Shown: piece after piece, positions 8,229 through 15,392 of the stretch
Numbering within the stretch: position 1 is the first letter of the stretch
Layout: each line of letters opens with the position of its first letter
Assembly (NCBI GenBank): GCA_029054245.1
Contig: JAIDFQ010000040.1
Coordinates: 1 to 46,726 of the forward strand
Source: Lachnospiraceae bacterium
Lineage (GTDB): Bacteria; Bacillota; Clostridia; Lachnospirales; Lachnospiraceae
DNA: 46,726 nt
Direction: 5' to 3'
Made by a program: the position numbers and the translations under genes
The notes under the pieces: model-generated
The model's database searches: none
What the model was told of the DNA's origin: nothing
Seen by the model: the letters and a program-made list of their open reading frames with translations, nothing else

Positions 8229-9857
8229 ATGGGACTGTCTAAAAAAACGTTTCTTTACAGCATGGCAATTGCAGCAATCATGGTTGCTTTTATTATAGGA
8301 TATTTTGTCCTTATGCTTCCTTCGCTGTATGTAGATTATGTGAAGGAAAGTAATTATGAGAGTGTGGTGGCGATTCAGGAGGGGTATATAGAAAGCCGCA
8401 CTTATGATAATCTGGAGGTTAAAAATCCTTCGTCGGTTTATACACTGGAGGTGCCTTATGAAGGGACGAAGCTTTACCTGTCGGGGAAATTTTTTAAGCT
8501 TACGGCGGACGTTAAGGATGCAGAATTAATAACCATGCTGGATAATCTTAGAAACAGGATGAAAGGTATGGGCGGGCAGAAATTTTCAGAAGAAAAATTG
8601 TTTGAAAGCTTGGAGGAAGAGGAATTTCAGGAACAGGAATTGCAAGAAGAGGAATTTCAGGAACAGTGGGAGACTATAAAGGAAAAATTTAGGGGTGCAG
8701 ATCTGTTTTCAGGAGAAGATTTCGTAGAAATACAGGTAGAGAAGAAAGCGGACATGGGGGAGTTTACGGAAGAATATACCAAGGTCCATGCAGTATCAGA
8801 CCGGCTTTTCGTCTATGAGGCAGGGGCTTCGGACGGAAATTATGGATATACAACTTATACGGCTTTTTCCAGCACGGAAGATGCCTTTATCATTACGGTG
8901 GTTCCCACTCTGACGCCCCGGATGGATGAAATCAGACCGGTAGTGATGGGAAGCCTGCCAATGATTATTGCAGTGATATTTTTATTGATTTTGATATCAT
9001 CCCGCTTTTTCTCAGGCAAAATCGTAAATCCCATTATTCGTCTGGCGGGTTATGCGGAAAGTGCAAAGCTTGCCAGGAACTTTGATGTGGAGGTCTTTGA
9101 CGGAGGCGGTGAGGATGAAATCGGAGCCCTGGGAAGGGCTTTGCAGGAACTATATGAGGAGCTTAGGGATAATTATCTGGAGCTGGAGCAGAAGAACAAT
9201 GCCCTTAAGGAGGAAAATACCAGACAGGAGGTTTTCTTAAGAGCGTCTTCCCATCAGCTCAAAACGCCGATTTCGGCGGCGCTTTTACTGGTAGAAGGCA
9301 TGATGAATGAGGTGGGAAAATATAAAAACACCAAAGAATACCTTCCAGAGGTAAAAAAACAGCTCTTGTCCATGAGGAAGATTGTGGAGGATATTTTATA
9401 TCTGAATTATCACGCGGACCATATGCAGATGGAGGCGGTTTCCCTTAAGGATTTGACGGAAGAGCTTTTAAAAGCTTATACGGTCCAGCTAGAGGATAAG
9501 AAACTGAATCTGACTGTCACGGGAAATGGAACCATTCAGGCGGACCGGGAAATGATGAAGAAGATCATGGACAATCTATATTCCAATGCAGCAGGGTATA
9601 CGCCGGAGGGAGGAAAGATTGAGATTATGATTTCAGGAAGCGAGATTCAAATAGAGAACAGTGGTGTCACTATAGATGAAGCGTTACTCCCCAATGTCTT
9701 TGATCCTTTTGTCAGCAGTGACGAGAGCAGGAAAGGAAAGGGGCTGGGATTATATGTGGCATCCTATTACAGCAGACTTATGGGATTTAAACTGGAGATT
9801 GACAATGTAGAAAACGGGGTGCGCACAAGGCTCATATTTCAAGAGAAAAAATACTGA
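8229..9857 (+). CDS. HAMP-containing sensor histidine kinase with large extracellular sensor
   Basis: 542 residues from ATG 8229, chosen because GGAAGGAG ends seven bases upstream. TTG 8223 is the other option. A first membrane span (about 8-28) and a second (about 240-260) flank an extracellular domain of about 210 residues. That domain contains a Glu/Gln-rich stretch built from a duplicated unit EEEFQEQ, encoded by two identical 21-nt copies at 8616-8636 and 8646-8666. A HAMP segment follows, then a DHp domain with the phospho-acceptor His in SSHQLKTPIS near residue 341, and an ATPase domain with DNLYSNAAGYTPEGG and KGLGLYVASYY. It probably senses a cell-envelope threat and signals to the OmpR regulator encoded upstream. 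Confidence 0.92.
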   Translation: MGLSKKTFLYSMAIAAIMVAFIIGYFVLMLPSLYVDYVKESNYESVVAIQEGYIESRTYDNLEVKNPSSVYTLEVPYEGTKLYLSGKFFKLTADVKDAELITMLDNLRNRMKGMGGQKFSEEKLFESLEEEEFQEQELQEEEFQEQWETIKEKFRGADLFSGEDFVEIQVEKKADMGEFTEEYTKVHAVSDRLFVYEAGASDGNYGYTTYTAFSSTEDAFIITVVPTLTPRMDEIRPVVMGSLPMIIAVIFLLILISSRFFSGKIVNPIIRLAGYAESAKLARNFDVEVFDGGGEDEIGALGRALQELYEELRDNYLELEQKNNALKEENTRQEVFLRASSHQLKTPISAALLLVEGMMNEVGKYKNTKEYLPEVKKQLLSMRKIVEDILYLNYHADHMQMEAVSLKDLTEELLKAYTVQLEDKKLNLTVTGNGTIQADREMMKKIMDNLYSNAAGYTPEGGKIEIMISGSEIQIENSGVTIDEALLPNVFDPFVSSDESRKGKGLGLYVASYYSRLMGFKLEIDNVENGVRTRLIFQEKKY

Positions 9858-9872
9858 TTGGTGGCAGGACCC

Positions 9873-9906
9873 AATAAAAGCTGTAACACATAATAAAATC
9901 TGTAAC
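9873..9906 (+). promoter_or_regulatory. Direct repeat upstream of ABC operon, candidate response-regulator site
   Basis: Two 15-base copies, AATAAAAGCTGTAAC at 9873-9887 and AATAAAATCTGTAAC at 9892-9906, are 19 bases apart and differ at one base. They sit 27 bases before the transporter ATG. Tandem direct repeats are the usual target form for OmpR-family dimers, but the assignment is an inference. Confidence 0.45.
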
Positions 9907-9932
9907 GTTTTAGAAGAGAAAGGAACAGAAAC

Positions 9933-10817
9933 ATGTTATTGACGATCAAACAAATGCAGGTAAAGTATGGAAATCAGACTGCCCTTCGGATTCATGAGCC
10001 AATCACCTTTGAAAAAGGGGAGCGTATCGGTGTGATTGGTTCTAACGGCGCAGGAAAAACCACACTGGTGAATGCGCTGCTTGGGTTGGTACCTTACGAG
10101 GGAAGGGTGGTTACCCAGCTTAAACCAGAGCAGATGGCGGTACATATGCAGCATAATGAATATGTAACCACCGTCCCGGTGAAGTGCATCATGGAAACAA
10201 TACTCAATACAAAGATAAAAGAAGACAAAAGGCTGCAGGAACTGATTTCCTTCTTCGATTTTGAGGACTGCCTTAGAAAAAGGTTTAACGCCCTTTCCGG
10301 GGGACAGAAGCAGAAGTTTACGATCATCATGGTCATGATGCAGAAGGCAGAGCTGACTTTTTATGATGAGGTCACATCAGGTCTGGACTTTGAGACCAGA
10401 CAGAAGCTGGTGGAAAAGCTGGTTGAGTGGTATCGGGACAAAGATGATACGCTGGTGATTATTTCCCACTATTATGAGGAACTGGAACAGATGGCAGATA
10501 AGCTTTTGATTCTGGATCAGGGCAGGGTGATTGCCTATGGAAAAAAGGAAGAATTATTTGAGACTTATTGTGGAAAATCAGTCTTTGTCATGGAGAATAC
10601 CCCGGAAAACCAAAAGCTCTCACAAGAAATCAAAATGCTGAAATTAACGAACCATCAACTTGCCCTGTCCTGTAAGGACGATAGGGAGGAAGAAGAACTG
10701 GCAGCAGTATTGATTAAGAATAATGTGGATTTTAAGAGAAGTCATTCAGATATTGAACTGATATTTGTAAATGCAAGGGAGCAATTTTATAAGAAACAGG
10801 GAGGAGTGGAAGCGTGA
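9933..10817 (+). CDS. ABC transporter ATP-binding protein
   Basis: 294 residues. Walker A GSNGAGKTT is near residue 36, signature LSGGQKQKF near 125, Walker B LTFYDEVTSGLD near 145, and H-loop IISHYYEE near 175, with Val in place of the usual Pro after the catalytic Glu. The C-terminal 80 residues form a helical extension. The gene ends by a four-base GTGA overlap with the permease gene, so the two are translated together. Placement after an OmpR-type two-component system suggests an export or detoxification role induced by that system. Confidence 0.9.
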   Translation: MLLTIKQMQVKYGNQTALRIHEPITFEKGERIGVIGSNGAGKTTLVNALLGLVPYEGRVVTQLKPEQMAVHMQHNEYVTTVPVKCIMETILNTKIKEDKRLQELISFFDFEDCLRKRFNALSGGQKQKFTIIMVMMQKAELTFYDEVTSGLDFETRQKLVEKLVEWYRDKDDTLVIISHYYEELEQMADKLLILDQGRVIAYGKKEELFETYCGKSVFVMENTPENQKLSQEIKMLKLTNHQLALSCKDDREEEELAAVLIKNNVDFKRSHSDIELIFVNAREQFYKKQGGVEA

Positions 10818-11581
10818 AAAAGAAATGTACCTTGAAGATGGTTTTATATGAGTTGAGAAATCTAAACGGTAATCTTATGCCTCACTTTTTTGGAATTATT
10901 TTTCCCAATCTGATGTGTGTGCTTTTGCCGAGGACAGTGGCAAGCGGGCTGCCGACGGAAATACGGCAGGAAGTGACAAACTCTATTGTGCTGTCAATGG
11001 CAATCGTGATTCCCTTGTCGATTATGTTTTTAGGATACGGCGCTGTGTATTCGCAGGAGGTTGAAAGAGGGATTCCCCTTAGGATGCGGCTTTTTGGATA
11101 CGAAGAAAAGAGCGCGATCATGGCAAAGGTCTTTGCTCATTTGATTTTACTTACGATTGCTTTTGTTATTTTTGCAGTTTTTCAGATGACAGTGACAAAG
11201 GTATCAGTACCGGCATTTTCTTCCTTTTTATGTCTTGTGGTTTCGTTATATTTGATAGGCGTTATTTTATTGGTCATATCTCATGCGCTTGCCAATCTTT
11301 TTAAGAGGTTCAGCGTTGTCTTTGGACTGGAAATGGGACTTTACTTTTTCATCATAATCTTATGCGGAATGATGGGTGTAAAGACGAGTGCGCTGCCGAA
11401 TGTATTGCAGAAAATCGCGGCGGTCTTTCCCATGACGTATATCGCCAATGAGTTTGTAGACTTCTGGCAGGGAGGCGCTTATCAGTTCATGCCATTTATC
11501 CAGTCCTTCCTCTTTATGGGAGCGATAGCAGGAATTTTACTCATATTTTCTCTCTATAAAGATAAAAGAGCAGTCAAATAG
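10814..11581 (+). CDS. ABC transporter permease (ABC-2 type)
   Basis: 255 residues with six predicted spans: about 20-40, 55-75, 100-120, 135-160, 170-190 and 230-250. The loop YSQEVERGIPLRMRLFGYEEKSA is typical of ABC-2 permeases. The start is a GTG overlapping the ATPase stop codon. The stop codon lies only three bases before the outer end of the first giant hairpin element, which may therefore form the 3' end of this transcript. Confidence 0.87.
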   Translation: MKKKCTLKMVLYELRNLNGNLMPHFFGIIFPNLMCVLLPRTVASGLPTEIRQEVTNSIVLSMAIVIPLSIMFLGYGAVYSQEVERGIPLRMRLFGYEEKSAIMAKVFAHLILLTIAFVIFAVFQMTVTKVSVPAFSSFLCLVVSLYLIGVILLVISHALANLFKRFSVVFGLEMGLYFFIIILCGMMGVKTSALPNVLQKIAAVFPMTYIANEFVDFWQGGAYQFMPFIQSFLFMGAIAGILLIFSLYKDKRAVK

Positions 11582-11584
11582 AGG

Positions 11585-11971
11585 TAGCTGCAGTTCCGCC
11601 TTCTGTAGAAAGCAGTGTGTGATGCGGGGACAGCCGGGCGTATGGTTGGTGGACGGACTTGGCACAGGCAGCATCACATAGAATCTTTTCGAGTCTCATC
11701 TCAAGAATCGGATTTCACTAGCAGAATGTGTTTACGTGTTTCAAAACGATCGGGTCGGAGCCAGCGGCATCCGTGCCGCCCGCTCCTAAAATCGCCATCC
11801 ATGGCGATTTTTCCCTAGTCATTCTACATTCTGCAAGAGAAATTGCCGATTTTTCACAGAGACTCGAAAAGATTCTATGTGATGCTGCCTGTGCCAAGTC
11901 CGTCCACCAACCATACGCCCGGCTGTCCCCGCATCACGTACTGTTTTCTGCAGAAGGCGGAACCGTTGCTA
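11585..11971 (+). repeat. Giant hairpin element, copy 1 (105-bp inverted arms around a conserved core)
   Basis: Bases 11593-11697 are the reverse complement of 11859-11963 over 105 positions with no gaps and four differences. In a plus-strand RNA all four become G.U or U.G pairs, so the whole stem still pairs. Outside the arms the pairing continues with mismatches to about 11585/11971. The arms enclose a core of 161 nt (11698-11858) that closely resembles the core of the second element at 15490-15651, while the arms of the two elements are unrelated. Each arm also has an internal inverted repeat (TGTGATGC near its outer part, GCATCACA near its inner part). I see no protein gene here and no target-site duplication. 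It may be a structured RNA, a mobile palindromic element or both. Confidence 0.85.
11707..11850 (+). ncRNA. Conserved structured core of giant hairpin copy 1
   Basis: Reading inwards, ATCGGATTTC and GCAGAATG (11707-11728) pair with CATTCTGC and GAAATTGCCGAT (about 11827-11850), with a two-base bulge and A.A mismatches. GGG (11752-11754) can pair with CCC (11813-11815). Two hairpins lie inside: 11757-11786 with stem GCGGCA/TGCCGC and loop TCCG, and 11789-11810 with stem AAATCGCCA/TGGCGATTT and loop TCCA. The invariant stretch GTGTTTCAA lies at 11736-11744. The arrangement looks like a junction RNA. Strand and function are inferred. Confidence 0.5.
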
Positions 11972-11973
11972 TA

Positions 11974-12654
11974 CTATAATAGGAACATGAGGAGCAGGAT
12001 GAGGTATGCTTTTTTTAAATCTCTGTTTACTAAAAGGAATACACAGCCAAAGGCAAATCCCAGAGCGGCGCCCATGATACCTGTAGCAAAATCTTTGGTG
12101 AGGATATGTCCCAGTCCCCAGGTGAGACCGCAGAGGATGCCGCCGTAAGGAAAGCCCTCCTTGTGGAACCACACTTCGCAGGCTTTTTGCCCAAATAGGA
12201 TGATCAGTAAAAACAGCATGGTTTCAAATGCATAGTAAAGATACTGAAAGGCAAACAGCAAAGGTCCCTTTCCGGCAAATTCCAGATACACCTTAAAACC
12301 GCCCCAGGAGTTGTAACTCTGCCAGAATGCAAGTGCAAGAAGCAGCAGGCACAGTCCCCACTGCCAAGGCTTTAACGGAGCGCCTTTCTTTAGCAGATCG
12401 AATTCATATCGCTGCCGCGCTTTCTTTATGAGAACAAAGGCAAAGATTCCCCATGTGGCGCAGGTGAGGCACCAGTGAATCATCGTTTGTCCGGAATTCC
12501 AGTTTTCCATGGTGGTTCCATAAAGGGCAGGCTCCAGCAGGAAGGCATAGAGAGCTTCCATTCCCAAACCTGCAAATGCATATAGTCCAAGATTGAGATA
12601 GCTGCTGCCTTTTATCCCTTGTTTTTTGCCCTCTGTTTCAGTTTGCTTTCTCAT
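11974..12654 (-). CDS. Multi-span membrane protein, possibly CPBP-like but without the full motif
   Basis: 226 residues from the ATG at 12654, which follows a GGGGG stretch. A longer frame to 12693 has no ribosome binding site. Six or seven hydrophobic segments are visible. WGLGHILTKD sits where CPBP intramembrane proteases have their second motif, but the EExxxR of that family is not convincing (AFETMLF only), so protease function is doubtful. It overlaps the DUF3021 gene upstream by 17 bp and ends two bases from the outer stem of the giant hairpin. As the third gene after LytTR and DUF3021 it is probably a target or partner of that regulator. Confidence 0.75.
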   Translation of the reverse strand: MRKQTETEGKKQGIKGSSYLNLGLYAFAGLGMEALYAFLLEPALYGTTMENWNSGQTMIHWCLTCATWGIFAFVLIKKARQRYEFDLLKKGAPLKPWQWGLCLLLLALAFWQSYNSWGGFKVYLEFAGKGPLLFAFQYLYYAFETMLFLLIILFGQKACEVWFHKEGFPYGGILCGLTWGLGHILTKDFATGIMGAALGFAFGCVFLLVNRDLKKAYLILLLMFLL

Positions 12655-13075
12655 TTTGATACCCCCGTATTTCTTCCAAAGCTTTGTTGGCATGTTTTAT
12701 TTCAAAAAAGAGTGAGACATAATAGATGATTGCACCAATGATATAGGGAATGGTGAAAGACAAGAACATATCCCTGTATGCGCTTTCATGCAGCGATTCA
12801 AAAAAGGAGGAAATCCATGTAATCAGCATGACAATGCCGATCAGCAGAAGATACTGCACCAGAATGACCAGTAAAAGAGGAAAATTTCCAAAACGATAAT
12901 GCTGGGAAAGAACAGCCACTGCAAGCACCGATAATAAAAGCATCAACAATAAATTCTGTTGATCGTTTCCAAATTTCCCTAGAACGATGGCTTCTAGGAT
13001 CACATTGCCAATTGACAGCAGGGTAAAACAGATACATATAATGGGGAAAAAATTTTGTTTATCAATCACTTTCAT
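12638..13075 (-). CDS. DUF3021-like four-span membrane protein
   Basis: 145 residues from ATG 13075, which has GGAGGT six bases upstream. The track-length frame to 13105 would lack an RBS. Four membrane spans are clear (about 8-32, 42-60, 65-92, 104-128), followed by a short charged tail. Genes of this size and topology next to a stand-alone LytTR regulator belong to the DUF3021 family, where the membrane protein is thought to control the regulator. It overlaps the LytTR gene by 14 bp and the next gene by 17 bp, so the three are one operon. Confidence 0.85.
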   Translation of the reverse strand: MKVIDKQNFFPIICICFTLLSIGNVILEAIVLGKFGNDQQNLLLMLLLSVLAVAVLSQHYRFGNFPLLLVILVQYLLLIGIVMLITWISSFFESLHESAYRDMFLSFTIPYIIGAIIYYVSLFFEIKHANKALEEIRGYQNEKAN

Positions 13076-13523
13076 GGCAAACCTCCTGTATATGATGCAA
13101 TGCATCCAAAAATGATTTTTTGTAGCTCCTGTTGAGAATCAGCGTCTCTCCGTTTTCCATTATAAGATGAAGCCTCATGTTGAAATCTGCTTTCACCTTA
13201 TTCACTTTGTAGATATTCACCGCCATGGACTTTCCGATTCTGACAAAGCCGCTGTTTTCAAAACATGCAAGGAAACTCCGCAGGCTGTAATCCAGCTGGT
13301 AGACTTCCTTTTTCTGATAGGCAAAGAGCTTTCGGTCTACCACTTCCAGATAATAGATACTGCCGGGATGCAGTTTTTGTACGCAGTCATCTTTTTTTCC
13401 CATGATGCTGTGCAGGGATAAGAAAAAATCTTTGACCAGCGCAATGGATTCGTTTTCTTCCCGGTAATGGACATCGACGTAATCCTCTTTTAATAAGGGC
13501 TCCTTTAAGTATTGTACTTTCAA
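13062..13523 (-). CDS. LytTR DNA-binding regulator without receiver domain
   Basis: 153 residues. The C-terminal LytTR domain (about 50-150) has IYYLEVVDRKLFAYQKKEVYQL, FVRIGKSMAVNIYKVNKV and LILNRSYKKSFLDAL. There is no receiver domain, so activity is probably set by the DUF3021 membrane protein. I choose TTG 13523 as start: an AGGAGG lies eight bases upstream, whereas the GTG at 13532 overlaps that Shine-Dalgarno sequence itself. Promoter elements and an inverted repeat lie just upstream (13547-13576). Confidence 0.88.
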   Translation of the reverse strand: MKVQYLKEPLLKEDYVDVHYREENESIALVKDFFLSLHSIMGKKDDCVQKLHPGSIYYLEVVDRKLFAYQKKEVYQLDYSLRSFLACFENSGFVRIGKSMAVNIYKVNKVKADFNMRLHLIMENGETLILNRSYKKSFLDALHHIQEVCHESD

Positions 13524-13546
13524 CGTGTGCACCTCCTATAACAGTC

Positions 13547-13576
13547 ATTATACAGAACAGACTTGAATTCACAAGT
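13547..13576 (-). promoter_or_regulatory. Promoter of the LytTR operon with inverted repeat over the -35
   Basis: On the minus strand, TTGTGA (13569-13574) and TATAAT (13547-13552) are separated by 16 bases. An inverted repeat ACTTG-6-CAAGT (13561-13576) overlaps the -35 hexamer and is a candidate operator. Confidence 0.6.
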
Positions 13577-13610
13577 ACTGTCTGCGCAAACTGCATGTGA
13601 GGCTGCTTAT

Positions 13611-13641
13611 CTTGCAATCTGGCAAGTGATTCTTTTATAAT
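13611..13641 (+). promoter_or_regulatory. Promoter of the ECF sigma operon with inverted repeat over the -35
   Basis: TTGCAA (13612-13617) and TATAAT (13636-13641) are 18 bases apart and face the sigma factor gene. An inverted repeat CTTGC-6-GCAAG (13611-13626) overlaps the -35, with the same 5-6-5 geometry as the repeat at the divergent LytTR promoter. Confidence 0.5.
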
Positions 13642-13721
13642 CATTTCTAAAATGTCACCTTCGTCCAGCTTTATACGTATTAGATGTATAAGAAGCAAGA
13701 AGACTTCAGAAGGGAGGAATT

Positions 13722-14186
13722 ATGTGCATAGAGGAACTGGTATTGAAATACAGCAACATGCTTTATAAAATTTGTATCGTTATGCTGTGCAACGAGCAGG
13801 ATGCAAAGGACGCCATTCAGGATACTTTCTGCAGATATCTGGAAAAGAGACCGGACTTTGCAAATGAGGAGCATGCGAAAGCCTGGCTGATCCGCGTAGC
13901 GTCTAATATCTGCCGGGACATGCTCCGCTTAAGGAGCCGGCATCCTAAGATTTCTATAGACGATTTGTCAAACTGCCTTGTAGCTCCGGCGCAAAGGGAG
14001 GTCCTTACAGAGTTGATGGAATTGCCGCCTAAGCAGAAGGCGGTGATTTATCTTCACTATGTAGATGGATACGGCGTAAAGGAAATTGCAGATATTCTGA
14101 AAATTACAGAAAGTGCAGTGAAAAAAAGGCTGCAGCGGGGCAGGGAATCTCTGCGGCTGTCATGGAAGGAGGATTATAGCAGATGA
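13722..14186 (+). CDS. ECF-type RNA polymerase sigma factor
   Basis: 154 residues. Region 2 (about 5-70) shows LVLKYSNMLYKICIVML, DAKDAIQDTFCRYLEK and AWLIRVASNICRDMLR. Region 4 (about 95-150) shows LMELPPKQKAVIYLHYVDGYGVKEIADIL and ESAVKKRLQRGRESL. Spacing and size are normal for the group. It overlaps the next gene by four bases (ATGA), and that gene encodes a membrane protein likely to act as anti-sigma factor. A strong AGGGAGG precedes the ATG. Confidence 0.93.
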   Translation: MCIEELVLKYSNMLYKICIVMLCNEQDAKDAIQDTFCRYLEKRPDFANEEHAKAWLIRVASNICRDMLRLRSRHPKISIDDLSNCLVAPAQREVLTELMELPPKQKAVIYLHYVDGYGVKEIADILKITESAVKKRLQRGRESLRLSWKEDYSR

Positions 14187-15358
14187 AGAACACAAAATTA
14201 AAAGAAACCATAGATCAGGTAAATATTCCAGAGGATATGCAGGAAGAAATCATGCAAAACCTCCGCAGGCTGGAAGGGCAGGGAAGGTATCGATATCATT
14301 ATAGATCCCATTTCATGAAGAAAAGTCTTCCGGCGGCAGCAGCGCTCCTTCTGGCAGTGGGAATCGTCAGCATTCCGGTTCAGGCAGGCATCCGCTATCT
14401 GGTAAAAGCAAGAATGGAAAGCATCCCCGCCGAGGAGATGGAAGAGACGCTTGAAATGCAGAAAAGCCAGACCGGCGAAGCGAATCTTTTTTCCAGGGAA
14501 TATTCTCAAGATGAGAAGCAGAGAATGGAAGCGCTTTTCAGGGCTTATCAGAAGGGGACCTTCCCTCAGGGACAAGTGCTTTTGGTGGAAACAGAAGATC
14601 AGGTGGTGGATGATACCCTTTGCTACCTAAAAAGTACAGGTTGTTTTTATCTCCCAGATCGAGAACTGACCGATGAGGAGATTCTGGAAATCATTGAATT
14701 TGAATATAAAAAGGAATACGCGCTGACATTTGAACCGGAAGTTCAGGCAGAAATGGAAAAACGCAAGGAGGAGCAAAGCGAGATCAGTGCTCAGGTACAG
14801 GCAAGTGGCGGCATCAGCGAAGCGGAGGCTGTTGCAGTGGCACAGGAGTGGATGAATGTCTTTTTCGGCGTATCCACTGATGGTATGGAAGAGACGATTT
14901 ATCTGGATGAGGAATGGTTTGATGTCCCTATCTATCATATTACTTATGAAATTCGGAGCGCTTGTTACTACTCTTTTTCCATTAGTACGATAGACGGCAG
15001 TATCATGTCTGTGGATGTAAGCATTGTATCCCAGCGGGATGCGCCTAAACTGACGGAAGAGCAGGCGAAAGCAGAAATGCAAAAAGGGTATCGGGATGTG
15101 ATGCGTTTTTTAAAAGAGCAGTTTGGAATCCAGGAAGAGTTTGAAAATATCTATTGTTTCTATATAGCCGAAGACGGAAAGCTGATTTCCAGCGATTTGA
15201 CTTACTTTTTAGAGAAAGCGGATGGAAGCTTTTATCGGGTTGCGTTTTACTATGATACCAATGAATTATCCGGTTATGCCTGCGTTACCAGTGACTCCTT
15301 CAAACAACAAAGGGAATGGGAAAATGCGGTAGTAGTGACTGTAGATTTAGAAAATTAA
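14183..15358 (+). CDS. Membrane-anchored protein, probable anti-sigma factor of the ECF pair
   Basis: 391 residues. A cytoplasmic N-terminus (1-47) starts with a helical segment TIDQVNIPEDMQEEIMQNL, followed by one membrane span (about 49-68, SLPAAAALLLAVGIVSIPV). The rest is extracellular and acidic, with two repeated alpha/beta stretches: one near 210-280 beginning ISEAEAVAVAQEW, another near 290-385 beginning LTEEQAKAEM, which look like PepSY-type folds. This layout is common for proteins encoded directly after ECF sigma factors in Clostridia. A zinc-binding anti-sigma motif is not seen. The gene ends 34 bases before the second giant hairpin. Confidence 0.75.
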   Translation: MKNTKLKETIDQVNIPEDMQEEIMQNLRRLEGQGRYRYHYRSHFMKKSLPAAAALLLAVGIVSIPVQAGIRYLVKARMESIPAEEMEETLEMQKSQTGEANLFSREYSQDEKQRMEALFRAYQKGTFPQGQVLLVETEDQVVDDTLCYLKSTGCFYLPDRELTDEEILEIIEFEYKKEYALTFEPEVQAEMEKRKEEQSEISAQVQASGGISEAEAVAVAQEWMNVFFGVSTDGMEETIYLDEEWFDVPIYHITYEIRSACYYSFSISTIDGSIMSVDVSIVSQRDAPKLTEEQAKAEMQKGYRDVMRFLKEQFGIQEEFENIYCFYIAEDGKLISSDLTYFLEKADGSFYRVAFYYDTNELSGYACVTSDSFKQQREWENAVVVTVDLEN

Positions 15359-15392
15359 AAACATGCCTCATAGCAGCTTTAAAGGGGGAGTA

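Noticed and set aside
11615-12148. Several overlapping open frames on both strands in and near giant hairpin copy 1
   Set aside because: They run through the inverted arms, mirror each other, have no ribosome binding sites, and their sequence is explained by the palindrome.
11974-12654. CPBP intramembrane protease
   Set aside because: A GH motif is present, but the EExxxR motif is not, so only a membrane protein is called.
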